A stretch of DNA of 64,000 nucleotides from an uncultured Algibacter sp. (lineage in GTDB: Bacteria; Bacteroidota; Bacteroidia; Flavobacteriales; Flavobacteriaceae): assembly GCA_947502405.1 (NCBI GenBank), contig CANMZT010000005.1, positions 149,269 to 213,268 on the forward strand, in the 5' to 3' direction. A model generated the notes under the pieces. That model did no database searches, was not told where the DNA came from, and saw only the letters and a program-made list of their open reading frames with translations. Positions 46,307 to 55,500 of this stretch are shown piece after piece. Each line of letters starts with the position of its first letter. The stretch's first letter is position 1. The position numbers and the translations under genes are program-made.

Positions 46307-47002
46307 ATGAAAAAACGACTCGGAATTATTTCGCTTTTAGTACTGCTCTTTATAGCTTTTATTACCATTTGGAATTTTAGCTATCAGCAAGGTTTGGAAG
46401 AGGCCTATATTCCCGTTGAGGAAGGTGTTTCTAAATACAGCTTGCCTTCTGAATCTGGAGTTTTCAAACGCTCTGAATATGCCGTAGAATATAAAAATAT
46501 GCCTGTAGATGAAAACCATCAAAGATTACTAAAAGATTATTATAAAAATAGGGCTTATCATGGCGCGCCACCAAGTATACCACACCCTGTTGAAGAAATG
46601 AATTTAGGTGATAATACCTGCTTAAAATGCCATCAAAATGGAGGATTTGTAAATAAATACAAAGCGTATGCTCCGGTTACACCTCATCCAGAGATGATTA
46701 ATTGTCGGCAATGTCATGTAGCTCAAAATAGTAATACGCTTTTTAAAGCAGCTAATATAGCACAAGTACAAGCCCCAAAGGTGGGTGTTAATAATGCCTT
46801 GATTGATACACCACCAATGATTCCACATCAAATACAAATGCGAGAAAATTGTTTGTCTTGTCATGCAGGACCAGCAGCTCCAAAAGAGATTAGAGTAACG
46901 CATCCAGAGCGTGTTAATTGTCGTCAATGCCATGTTCCAACAGATAGAGTTATTTCTGAAATAGCACCTTTTTCAAGAACTAAAACAGATAGCAATGAAT
47001 AG
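46307..47002 (+). CDS. napB: NapB-like cytochrome with duplicated diheme unit (four hemes)
   Basis: 231 residues, N-terminal membrane anchor (about 6-23), and four CxxCH motifs at 105-109, 133-137, 182-186 and 205-209. Two halves repeat the same pattern: PPSIPHPV..CLKCH...THPE-like..INCRQCHV, then PPMIPHQI..CLSCH...THPERVNCRQCHV. Ordinary NapB has two hemes, so this looks like an internal duplication. It should pass electrons to NapA. Overlaps the next gene by 8 bp. Confidence 0.88.
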   Translation: MKKRLGIISLLVLLFIAFITIWNFSYQQGLEEAYIPVEEGVSKYSLPSESGVFKRSEYAVEYKNMPVDENHQRLLKDYYKNRAYHGAPPSIPHPVEEMNLGDNTCLKCHQNGGFVNKYKAYAPVTPHPEMINCRQCHVAQNSNTLFKAANIAQVQAPKVGVNNALIDTPPMIPHQIQMRENCLSCHAGPAAPKEIRVTHPERVNCRQCHVPTDRVISEIAPFSRTKTDSNE

Positions 47003-47627
47003 AAAGTACTATATATACATTTTTACATGTACGTTTTTGGTTGTGTTTTTTTCTTGTAAACATAATGAAGGTGAATATCATAATTTGAATGATAAGATTA
47101 AAGCCGTAAGTAAAACCTATCATGGGACTTTATCTTCTGAAGTATTAATTGACGGTATTAAAACTCTAGAGATTACTGAAGGTGAGCATACCTTTTTAAT
47201 TCCAGAGCGGAAGAGTCAAATAAAATCATTTGCTTGTATTGAATGTCATAATGTAGGATTGGATAAATTACAAAGTAAAGATATCAAGAAAGCGCATTGG
47301 GAAATTACCTTGGCACACGCTGATGAAAATACGATGAATTGTGCAACTTGCCATAATGGAGCAGATATGAATTCCTTAAACACATTGACAGGAAGTAAGG
47401 TTGATTTTAATAAAAGTTACAAGCTCTGTTCGCAATGTCATTCTTCACAATTTGAAGATTGGAAAGGTGGCGCACATGGTAAAAAAGTTGCAGGTTGGGC
47501 ACCACCAAGAGCATCATATACATGTGTAAATTGTCATAATCCGCACGATCCAAGTTTTAAATCGCGATGGCCATCGCGCTATAATACAGAACAAGTTGAA
47601 GCACCTCAAGCAGAGTCAGGTCATTAA
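46995..47627 (+). CDS. Tetraheme c-type cytochrome lipoprotein
   Basis: 210 residues with a lipoprotein signal (FLVVFFSC, Cys21) and four CxxCH motifs (CIECH, CATCH, CSQCH, CVNCH). The last is followed by NPHDPSFKSRW, a pattern of cytochrome c3-like proteins. As a lipid-anchored periplasmic cytochrome it probably relays electrons from the NrfC/NrfD-like module to NapAB. Overlaps the napB-like gene, so co-translated. Confidence 0.88.
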   Translation: MNRKYYIYIFTCTFLVVFFSCKHNEGEYHNLNDKIKAVSKTYHGTLSSEVLIDGIKTLEITEGEHTFLIPERKSQIKSFACIECHNVGLDKLQSKDIKKAHWEITLAHADENTMNCATCHNGADMNSLNTLTGSKVDFNKSYKLCSQCHSSQFEDWKGGAHGKKVAGWAPPRASYTCVNCHNPHDPSFKSRWPSRYNTEQVEAPQAESGH

Positions 47628-47637
47628 AAATTAAGGT

Positions 47638-48756
47638 ATGAGTGAGAAGAAAAAATGGTATTCGCTAGATTTAGGTTTGAACAGAAAAAAGTCTGACACA
47701 GCCTGTGGTTGTGGAAAAACTGAAGGCGGTTGCGGGAGTCATAAACCAGAAATGACAGACGATGCTTTTTTAGAAGCAGCCGTTAATGCATCAATAGGAG
47801 AAGAGGTTAGAAAAGATGGATTTGAGCAGGTTTTTGATGTGAAAATGGATAGACGTTCTGCTTTTAAAAAGTTAACTGCAAGTTTATTAATAGGTGCTGG
47901 TGCTGTAAGTACGTCTTGTAGTGTAATAAGTGGCGATGACACTAAGGAAAAAGCACAAATAGATTGGGAAGAGCAGTTTAAGGGCAATTATAAATTAATG
48001 AACGATGAAGAGAAGAAAGCAACTGTAGATAGATTAATGCGCTCTTATGAGTTAAGAACAGGTAAAAATATTAGTATGACGCATGAGAATGCGGAGGAAG
48101 ATGTTTTGTTTGGTTATGCGTTTAATATATCGAAGTGTCAAGGGTATATGGATTGTGTGAATGCATGTATTGAAGAAAATAATCAAGATAGAAATTCGCA
48201 AATGCAATACATCCGTATTCATGAGATGAAGGATGGCAAAGGCTTTAATTTTAATGAAGCTGATGATAATTATTACCATGAAGTGCCTGCTGAAGGACAT
48301 TTTTACATGGGTACACAGTGCTTTCATTGTGATAATCCACCATGTGTTGAGGTTTGCCCAGTGCAAGCTACTTGGAGAGAGGATGATGGTTTAGTAGTGA
48401 TTGATTACGATTGGTGTGTGGGATGTCGCTATTGTATGGCGGCTTGTCCCTATGATGGCAGACGTTTTAACTGGAGTAAACCTGAAGTTCCAGAAAATGA
48501 AATTAATAAGAATCAGCATTATTTAGGGAATAGAATGCGTAAAAAAGGCGTGATGGAAAAATGTACATTTTGTGTACAACGCTCTAGAAAAGGACAAAAT
48601 CCTGCTTGTGTTGAAGCTTGCCCAACGGGAGCTAGAATATTTGGAAATTTATTAGACCCTAATAGTACCATTAGGTGGGTTTTAGAAAATAAGAAAGTAT
48701 TTAGACTGAAAGAAGATCTGGGAACCGAACCTAAGTTCTGGTATTTTATGGACTAG
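47638..48756 (+). CDS. NrfC-like 4Fe-4S dicluster-type electron-transfer subunit
   Basis: 372 residues. A Cys-rich start (CGCGKTEGGCGSH) precedes a twin-Arg region (DRRSAFKKLTASLLIGAGAV) suggesting Tat export. Four ferredoxin-type cluster sites follow: about 167-177, 228-240, 260-270 and 309-328. The first reads C-x2-Y-x2-C-x3-C, that is Tyr170 in place of the usual second Cys. It pairs with the NrfD-like quinol dehydrogenase encoded next. Function as electron wire between quinol and the periplasmic cytochromes is inferred from family and position. Confidence 0.88.
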   Translation: MSEKKKWYSLDLGLNRKKSDTACGCGKTEGGCGSHKPEMTDDAFLEAAVNASIGEEVRKDGFEQVFDVKMDRRSAFKKLTASLLIGAGAVSTSCSVISGDDTKEKAQIDWEEQFKGNYKLMNDEEKKATVDRLMRSYELRTGKNISMTHENAEEDVLFGYAFNISKCQGYMDCVNACIEENNQDRNSQMQYIRIHEMKDGKGFNFNEADDNYYHEVPAEGHFYMGTQCFHCDNPPCVEVCPVQATWREDDGLVVIDYDWCVGCRYCMAACPYDGRRFNWSKPEVPENEINKNQHYLGNRMRKKGVMEKCTFCVQRSRKGQNPACVEACPTGARIFGNLLDPNSTIRWVLENKKVFRLKEDLGTEPKFWYFMD

Positions 48757-48765
48757 TAGTAGGGT

Positions 48766-48832
48766 GTTTATTTGTTGATTCGTTGAGTCGTTTAGTCGGT
48801 TAAACGTATGAAGAAATAAACGATTAAACAAA
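48766..48832. repeat. Short intergenic repeat (TTGTTGAATCGTTGAATTG family), copy 3
   Basis: TTTATTTGTTGATTCGTTGA then GTCGTTTAGTCGGTTAAACG, followed by AATAAACGATTAAACAAAG. More diverged than the copies at 37815 and 40370. Confidence 0.5.
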
Positions 48833-48898
48833 GTAGAAATATTTATTGCAAGTATAAGTGATTGTAAGGATTGGCAAGAGCATTGGCAAGTGTGCCCC

Positions 48899-48979
48899 GC
48901 GTTAGGGATTGAACGGCATGTGGAGCTCCCGACCCTAGGAGGAGCGACTAGTGAAAGCCCGACCCTTTAGGGTAACGCC
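48899..48979 (-). repeat. Dispersed intergenic repeat, copy D
   Basis: On the minus strand: GGCGTTACCC, AAGGGTCGGGCTTTCACTAG, TCGCTCCTCCTAGGGTCGGG, ending CAATCCCTAACGC. Nearly identical to copy C (27563) over about 60 bp but inverted. It splits the NrfC-like and NrfD-like genes. Confidence 0.8.
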
Positions 48980-49017
48980 TAAAAAAATAAAATTGAAGTG
49001 TTTTAATTGACATACAG

Positions 49018-50244
49018 ATGAGACGATTTAAAGTTTTTAAGAATTTAGTGATTGACAGTTTGGATACCATTACAAAAGGATCGAGAAAATACCATATTTG
49101 GATGGCGTTTTTAACGTTTGTAATGTTGGTTGGTATGTATTGCTACTCGATGCAATTACAACACGGATTGAGTGTTACTGGAATGTCTGACCGTGTGAGT
49201 TGGGGTCTGTATATTTCTAATTTTACGTTTTTGGTTGGTGTAGCTGCAGCTGCTGTGATGCTTGTGATGCCTACTTATGTGCTTAAAGATATTGACTTTA
49301 AACAATCAGTGATTATGGGCGAAGGGATAGCTGTTGCTGCCCTTATTATGTGTTTGGCTTTTGTAATTGCAGATATGGGCGGGCCATCTGTACTTTGGCA
49401 TATGATACCTGGGATTGGGGTGTTTAATTTTCCAAATTCCATGTTAACATGGGATGTAATTGTTTTAAATGGGTATTTGTTTTTGAATTTAAGTATTCCG
49501 TTTTATATCCTTTTTAGACGCTATCAAGGGAAGGTGCCTAACCCTAAGGTGTATATACCAGGAGCAATACTTTCTGTATTATGGGCTGTTGCAATTCACT
49601 TAGTAACTGCGTTTTTGTACCAAGGTTTACAAGCACGTCCGTTTTGGAATAATGCGCTTTTAGGACCTCGGTTTTTAGCCTCTGCTTTTGCAGCAGGACC
49701 TGCTTTAATAATTTTAGTTTTAGCTGTAATTAGATCTTTTACATCTTTTAAGATTGAAGATAAGACCTTAAACAAAATTGCCATGATTGTTACGGTTGCG
49801 GCACAGATAAACATTATTATGTTGGTATCTGAGTTGTTTAAAGAGTTTTATGCACCAACGCACCATAGTGAAAGTGCTTATTATTTATTCTTTGGGTTGG
49901 ATGGTAAAACTGCTTTGCTTCCTTGGATTTGGACAGCGATAACCATGAATGTTATTGCCACAGCTATCTTAACCATAGGTAAGCTTAGGAAAAATTTAAA
50001 AGTATTGTATTTCTGTTGCGCCTTACTTTTTGTTGCTATTTGGATAGAAAAAGGTTTTGGGCTTATTGTTCCTGGTTTTATTCCTGGACCTTATGGTAAA
50101 ATTATAGAATATTTACCAACCAAAATAGAAGTGGGTGTAACCTTAGGTATTTGGGCAATGGGTGCCTTTGTTTTTACCGTTTTAGCAAAAACAGCTATTG
50201 GAATTGAGTTAGGTAAACTTAGGTATAAGAAAAAAACAAGTTAG
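49018..50244 (+). CDS. NrfD/PsrC-family quinol-interacting membrane subunit
   Basis: 408 residues, about ten TM helices. Family features: SWGLYISNFTFLVGVAAAAVML near the N-terminus, MTWDVIVLNGYLFLNL, and the C-terminal EKGFGLIVPGFIPGPYGKI. NrfD proteins oxidise or reduce quinones without heme and hand electrons to an NrfC-type subunit. Here it probably replaces NapC or NapGH as the quinol entry to nitrate reductase. A repeat-filled 261-bp gap separates it from the NrfC-like gene. Confidence 0.9.
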   Translation: MRRFKVFKNLVIDSLDTITKGSRKYHIWMAFLTFVMLVGMYCYSMQLQHGLSVTGMSDRVSWGLYISNFTFLVGVAAAAVMLVMPTYVLKDIDFKQSVIMGEGIAVAALIMCLAFVIADMGGPSVLWHMIPGIGVFNFPNSMLTWDVIVLNGYLFLNLSIPFYILFRRYQGKVPNPKVYIPGAILSVLWAVAIHLVTAFLYQGLQARPFWNNALLGPRFLASAFAAGPALIILVLAVIRSFTSFKIEDKTLNKIAMIVTVAAQINIIMLVSELFKEFYAPTHHSESAYYLFFGLDGKTALLPWIWTAITMNVIATAILTIGKLRKNLKVLYFCCALLFVAIWIEKGFGLIVPGFIPGPYGKIIEYLPTKIEVGVTLGIWAMGAFVFTVLAKTAIGIELGKLRYKKKTS

Positions 50245-50286
50245 TAACTATTATTTGTAAAAATTTAATTATTAAAAAGCTATTAT

Positions 50287-50300
50287 ATGATAATTGTCAG
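50287..50300. promoter_or_regulatory. Palindrome ATGATAATTGTCAG upstream of nrfH
   Basis: TGA-TAATTG-TCA, 11 of 14 positions the same as the palindrome in front of napD. It lies 97 bp before the nrfH start and may be a shared Crp/Fnr-type operator; unproven. Confidence 0.35.
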
Positions 50301-50396
50301 GTTATTTATATTATAATTATTTGAAATTTGTATATTGAAAGGACGTAAAATGACTGATTGAATTTTAGCTATAAATCCTGATAGAAATTTAATTTT

Positions 50397-50996
50397 GTGA
50401 ATCTTAAAAAAAACATATTACCAGAAAAAAAATCAAGATGGCGACCAGTCGCTATCTTTTTTATTGCTGTAATTACCGGGTTAGGTTTTTTTATGGCTAA
50501 AGAAGCAGAATTAGTCTCGTATATGTCAGACAAACCAGAGGCTTGTGTTAATTGCCATGTAATGACACCTGTTTACAACAGTTGGATGCATAGTTCTCAT
50601 AGAGAATGGGCTAATTGTAATGATTGCCATGTGCCACATAACAACGTTTTTAATAAATATTATTTTAAGGCGAAGGATGGTTTATTTCATGCTTCGGTTT
50701 TTACATTAAGAGCAGAGCCTGAAGTTATGTTTATGCGTGAAGAATCTCAGGAAGTTGTTCAGAATAACTGTATAAGATGTCATGTGCAACAAGTAACACA
50801 AACTAAATATGATGGATGGATTGATGACCATGCCAAAAATAGAACAGAACGCCAATGCTGGAGTTGCCACCAAGAAGTACCGCATGGTACAGTACATGGT
50901 ATATCTACTATAAAAAGTAATATTGCGCCATTACCTACGGATACACAGGAAACCGTTATTCCAGATTGGTTACAAGAACAAATTGCAGACAAATAA
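50397..50996 (+). CDS. nrfH: Cytochrome c nitrite reductase small subunit
   Basis: 199 residues, GTG start. One N-terminal TM helix (about 17-34) and four CxxCH motifs at 50-54, 74-78, 125-129 and 154-158. The first is CVNCHVM, the Met-ligated heme typical of NrfH. NapC/NirT-type quinol dehydrogenase that anchors NrfA and gives it electrons. nrfA begins 14 bp later. Confidence 0.95.
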   Translation: MNLKKNILPEKKSRWRPVAIFFIAVITGLGFFMAKEAELVSYMSDKPEACVNCHVMTPVYNSWMHSSHREWANCNDCHVPHNNVFNKYYFKAKDGLFHASVFTLRAEPEVMFMREESQEVVQNNCIRCHVQQVTQTKYDGWIDDHAKNRTERQCWSCHQEVPHGTVHGISTIKSNIAPLPTDTQETVIPDWLQEQIADK

Positions 50997-51010
50997 ACCA
51001 CAACTAAAAA

Positions 51011-52507
51011 ATGAAAAACAAAGTATTATTTATCGTAACCGCAGTAGTTGTATTTCTACTAGGTATGTTAGCATCTAGCATCGTTAATAGAAAGAATGAA
51101 GCTAAGTACAAATATGTACCAAAAGTTGAGATTAGTGAAAATGAACCAAGGAATGAAGAATGGGGTAAAAACTTCCCAGCTGAATACCAGTCATTTTTAC
51201 AAACTGAAGAAACTGATTTTGCTTCTTTACAAGGCGGATCTGCTATGAGAGATGTTTTGCATGAAGATTCTCGTTTGGTTGTACTTTGGGCTGGATATGG
51301 TTTTGCAAAGGATTACAATCAAGGTAGAGGACACCAATATGCTATAGAAGATTTAAGGAATTCTTTAAGAACTGGTGGACCAAAAGGAAAAGGCGATGGC
51401 CCTATGCCAGCCACATGTTGGACTTGTAAAAGTCCTGATGTGCCACGTTTAATGAATGAAAATGGTATAGCAGAGTTTTATTCTGGTAAATGGGCAGATA
51501 AAGGTGCTGAAGTGGTTAACCCGATTGGTTGTGCAGATTGTCATGATTCTAAAACGATGAAATTGAAGATTTCTAGACCTGCTTTAGTAGAAGCTTTTCA
51601 AGAAATGGGAAAAGATATTAATCAAGCTACACATCAAGAAATGCGTTCATTGGTTTGTGCACAATGTCATGTTGAATACTATTTTGATAAAAAGCAACCA
51701 GGAAAAGAAGGCATACCATATTTAAAATTCCCTTGGAAAAATGGAATGTCTGCTGAAGCTATGGAGGAATATTACGATGCTATAGAATTTAAAGATTGGA
51801 CTCATAAGTTAAGCAGAGCGCCAATGCTTAAAGCGCAGCATCCAGGTTATGAAACATATTTAACAGGCGTACATGCGGATAGAGGTGTATCTTGTGCAGA
51901 TTGTCACATGCCTTATAAGAGTGAAGGTGGACAGAAATTTACAGATCATCACATACAATCACCACTAAATAATGTAGCAAATGCATGTCAGGTTTGTCAC
52001 AGAGAAGATGCTGATAAATTAAAACTAAATGTTTATGAGCGTCAGAAAAAAGCAACTGAGAATAGATTGAAGCTTGAGAATTTCATTGTTAAAGCACATA
52101 TTGAAGCTAAAAAGGCATGGGATTTAGGTGCTACAGAAGAGCAGATGAAAGATATATTAATGGATATTCGTCATGCACAATGGCGTTGGGACTATTCGGC
52201 AGCAGCCCATGGGGCATCTTTCCATTCACCAGTAGAGACTGCAAGAGTTATGGGAAGCGCATTTACAATTATTCAAGAAGGGCGTTTAAAGTTAGCGCGT
52301 TTATTATCTGATTTAGGACATAATAAGCCTGTGGATATGCCAGACATTTCAACTAAAGAAAAGGCTCAAGAATATATTGGTTTGGATGTTGAGAAAATGA
52401 AAAAAGAAAAACAAGCATTCAAAGAAAACCTGGTTCCAAAATGGTTAGAAGAGGCCAAAGCTAGGGAGGCTACCTATGATACTAAGAGTGTATCAATGAA
52501 TAACTGA
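51011..52507 (+). CDS. nrfA: Ammonia-forming cytochrome c nitrite reductase
   Basis: 498 residues, normal length. The active-site heme motif CWTCK (136-140) has Lys instead of His, the NrfA hallmark; four further CxxCH motifs are at 174, 216, 295 and 326. N-terminal anchor or signal (about 4-24). Reduces nitrite to ammonium with six electrons in the periplasm, completing the pathway started by NapA. Confidence 0.98.
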   Translation: MKNKVLFIVTAVVVFLLGMLASSIVNRKNEAKYKYVPKVEISENEPRNEEWGKNFPAEYQSFLQTEETDFASLQGGSAMRDVLHEDSRLVVLWAGYGFAKDYNQGRGHQYAIEDLRNSLRTGGPKGKGDGPMPATCWTCKSPDVPRLMNENGIAEFYSGKWADKGAEVVNPIGCADCHDSKTMKLKISRPALVEAFQEMGKDINQATHQEMRSLVCAQCHVEYYFDKKQPGKEGIPYLKFPWKNGMSAEAMEEYYDAIEFKDWTHKLSRAPMLKAQHPGYETYLTGVHADRGVSCADCHMPYKSEGGQKFTDHHIQSPLNNVANACQVCHREDADKLKLNVYERQKKATENRLKLENFIVKAHIEAKKAWDLGATEEQMKDILMDIRHAQWRWDYSAAAHGASFHSPVETARVMGSAFTIIQEGRLKLARLLSDLGHNKPVDMPDISTKEKAQEYIGLDVEKMKKEKQAFKENLVPKWLEEAKAREATYDTKSVSMNN

Positions 52508-52531
52508 TTAGTATTCTTATAATAAACCAAT

Positions 52532-52582
52532 AAAAGATAGCATTTGTGGTTAAAAATCGCCAATGTTATCTTTTTCTTTTTT
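52532..52582 (+). terminator. Terminator-like hairpin after nrfA
   Basis: AAAAGATAGCATT pairs with AATGTTATCTTTT (12 of 13), followed by T-rich sequence, between nrfA and ccsBA. The loop is 16 bases, longer than usual. Confidence 0.6.
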
Positions 52583-52597
52583 TAGCGTAACAACACC

Positions 52598-55500
52598 ATG
52601 CAAAAACTATATAAATTCTTTTCATCTTCAAGTCTAGCCTTACTACTTTTATTAATCTTTGCAGTAGCAATGGCTACGGCCACGTTTATTGAAAATGATT
52701 TTGGAACCGCTACAGCTTGGGATGCCATTTACGATTCATGGTGGTTTGAAGTTGTAATGTTAGGTTTAGCAATATCCTTTGCTGCTAATATTTTTAAGTA
52801 CAAACTTTTAAGAAAAGAAAAGTGGGCCACTTTATTATTCCATTTGGCATTTATTGTTATTATTCTAGGAGCAGCCATTACCCGATATGCATCTTATGGT
52901 GGGATTATGCGAATTCGAGAAGGAGCTTCTTCAAATATTGTTATTTCAGATACTAATTACTTAACATTAAGTATAACTGATGGAGAAACTACAAAAACAG
53001 TAAAAAAGAAGCTGTCGTTTTCTCCAATAAAGAATAATGATTTTACAATAAAAACAGATTTTAAAAACCAACCTATAAGTGTTTCTTATAATAATTATAT
53101 TGCTGATGCTATTCCAGAAGTGGTTCATGATGAAGCTCATGGAGAACCTCTTTTAGAAATGGTGGTTACTGCAGGAAACGGAAGAAATACAGTGTATTTA
53201 AAGAAAGGTGAAATTGAAAAAATAGGAGAGCACCAGCACGAAATTGGTTTTAACTCTAATAAAGAAGGCATAATTAACATTGTAGAAAAAGAAGGTGCAT
53301 TCAGTATAAAAACACCTCACGATTTAGATTTCTTCATTATGTCTTCACAACAAGCAGGAAAGGTATCTAAAGACAGTTTGCAAGCAATTACTTTAAGAAC
53401 ATTGTACAGAGATGGAGATATATCCTTTGTACCATTGGTGTATCATGAAAAAGGAAAATTTCGATTAATAAGTGATTCTGAAAAATTAAAAGACAATGAT
53501 AATACAAAAGATGATGCTTTAATTGTTAATTTATCCGTTAACGGTAAAACAGAACCTGTTAATATACTTTACCGTCAAGGTTTTCTACCCATGCATCATC
53601 AAACACAAATTGGAGATACAAAAGTAATTCTATCTTATGGTGCAGAAGCTATACAAACGCCCTTTTCAATTCAATTGGATGATTTTCAATTGGAGCGTTA
53701 TCCAGGGTCGTCAAGCCCATCTGCATATGCTAGCGAGGTTACTATTTTAGATAATGATGAAAAGACGCCTTTTAGAATTTTCATGAATAATGTGTTGGAT
53801 TATAGGGGCTATCGCTTTTTTCAGGCCAGTTATGATACTGATGAAAAAGGTACGGTGCTTTCAGTAAACCATGATAGAGTGGGGACTTTTGTTACCTATT
53901 TGGGGTATTTACTAATGATGATTGGAATGTTCTTTACGCTCTTCGGAAAAACATCGCGTTTTCGATTAATAAATAAAAAATTGGGACAGCTTAAAAAGAA
54001 ATCTGCTGTTGCAGTTTTAGCACTATTGTTGTTTAATTTTAATAGTGGCTACGCACAAAATAAATCTGATTCGTTAACTGTTGCTGTCGAAAAATCAATA
54101 GAATATCAAGAAGTAGATAAATATCATGCAGAGGTTTTTGGGCGATTGTTAGTTCAAGATTTAGATGGACGTATTAAACCAATCAATACATTAGCATCAG
54201 AGTTTCTTAGAAAAATTTCTAGAAAATCTAAATTCAGTTATCCTTTATCAGATAAAAAAATAACACTAGATGCAAACCAAACCTTTTTGGCGATGCACAT
54301 GTCGCCACAAATTTGGCAACATGTACCAATTATAAAAGCAGATTATGCAAAAACAGGTAATTTATTTGAAGATATAATAAAAGGTAAAAACAACTTATTA
54401 GCCTTTTCTAGCTTATTAGATGCATCTGGCGAGTACATACTTACCAACCAAGTTGAAGAAGCTAACAAGAAGAAACCAGCAGAACGTAATGAATTTGATA
54501 AAGAAGTTTTAAAAATAGATGAACGCTTTAATATTCTTTATAATGTCTTTTCAGGAAATTATCTAAAGATTTTTCCCAATAAAAATGACGATAACAACAC
54601 GTGGTTTAGCTATAATCACCATTTCAAAGATTTTCCTGATGAAGATGGGCAATTTTCAAAAAGTATACTCCCAACATATTTTAAAGATGTAGCTAGTAAA
54701 AATTATAACGATGCACATGATAAACTCATGTACATTAAAAAATATCAAGAAGTTTTAGGAGCAGATGTAATACCTACGCCAGAGCGCATTGAAGCTGAGT
54801 TATGGTATAACAAAGCCAATATTAACTTTTGGTTGTTTCAGGTGTTTTTCACACTTGGGTTAGTATTGCTGGTTCTAGCCATAGTTAAAATGTTTTCACA
54901 TAAAAAATGGGTTGAGTTTTTAAATAATGGCTTCATTATTTTAACTTTAATAGCCTTTTTATGCTTTACAGGAAACATCTTGTTACGTTGGTATGTTTCT
55001 CAACATGCACCTTGGAGTAATGGTTATGAGATGCTTATTTTTGTTGCTTGGGTATTGGTACTGTGTGGTCTTATAACGTTTAGAAAATCTGATTTTTCGT
55101 TACCACTTGCAACCTTATTCTCAGGCGCCTTGTTGTTTGTGAGTTATTTAGATTGGTTAAGCCCAGAAATAACCAATTTAATGCCTGTATTAAAATCCTA
55201 TTGGTTAAAAATTCATGTAGCTACCATAGTAAGTAGTTATGCGCCTCTAGCTTTATCAGCAATTTTAGGACTTATGGCGTTATTGTTATTAATCTTTAAA
55301 AGCAATAAAACAAAAACGATTATAGACATTAAAATAAAAGAGTTGTCGTATATCAACGAAATCGCAATGACTATAGGACTCTTTGTATTAGCAGTTGGTA
55401 CTTTTTTAGGAGGTATTTGGGCAAACGAATCTTGGGGGCGTTATTGGGCATGGGACCCTAAAGAAACTTGGGCGTTAATTAGTATTATTGTGTATGCTAT

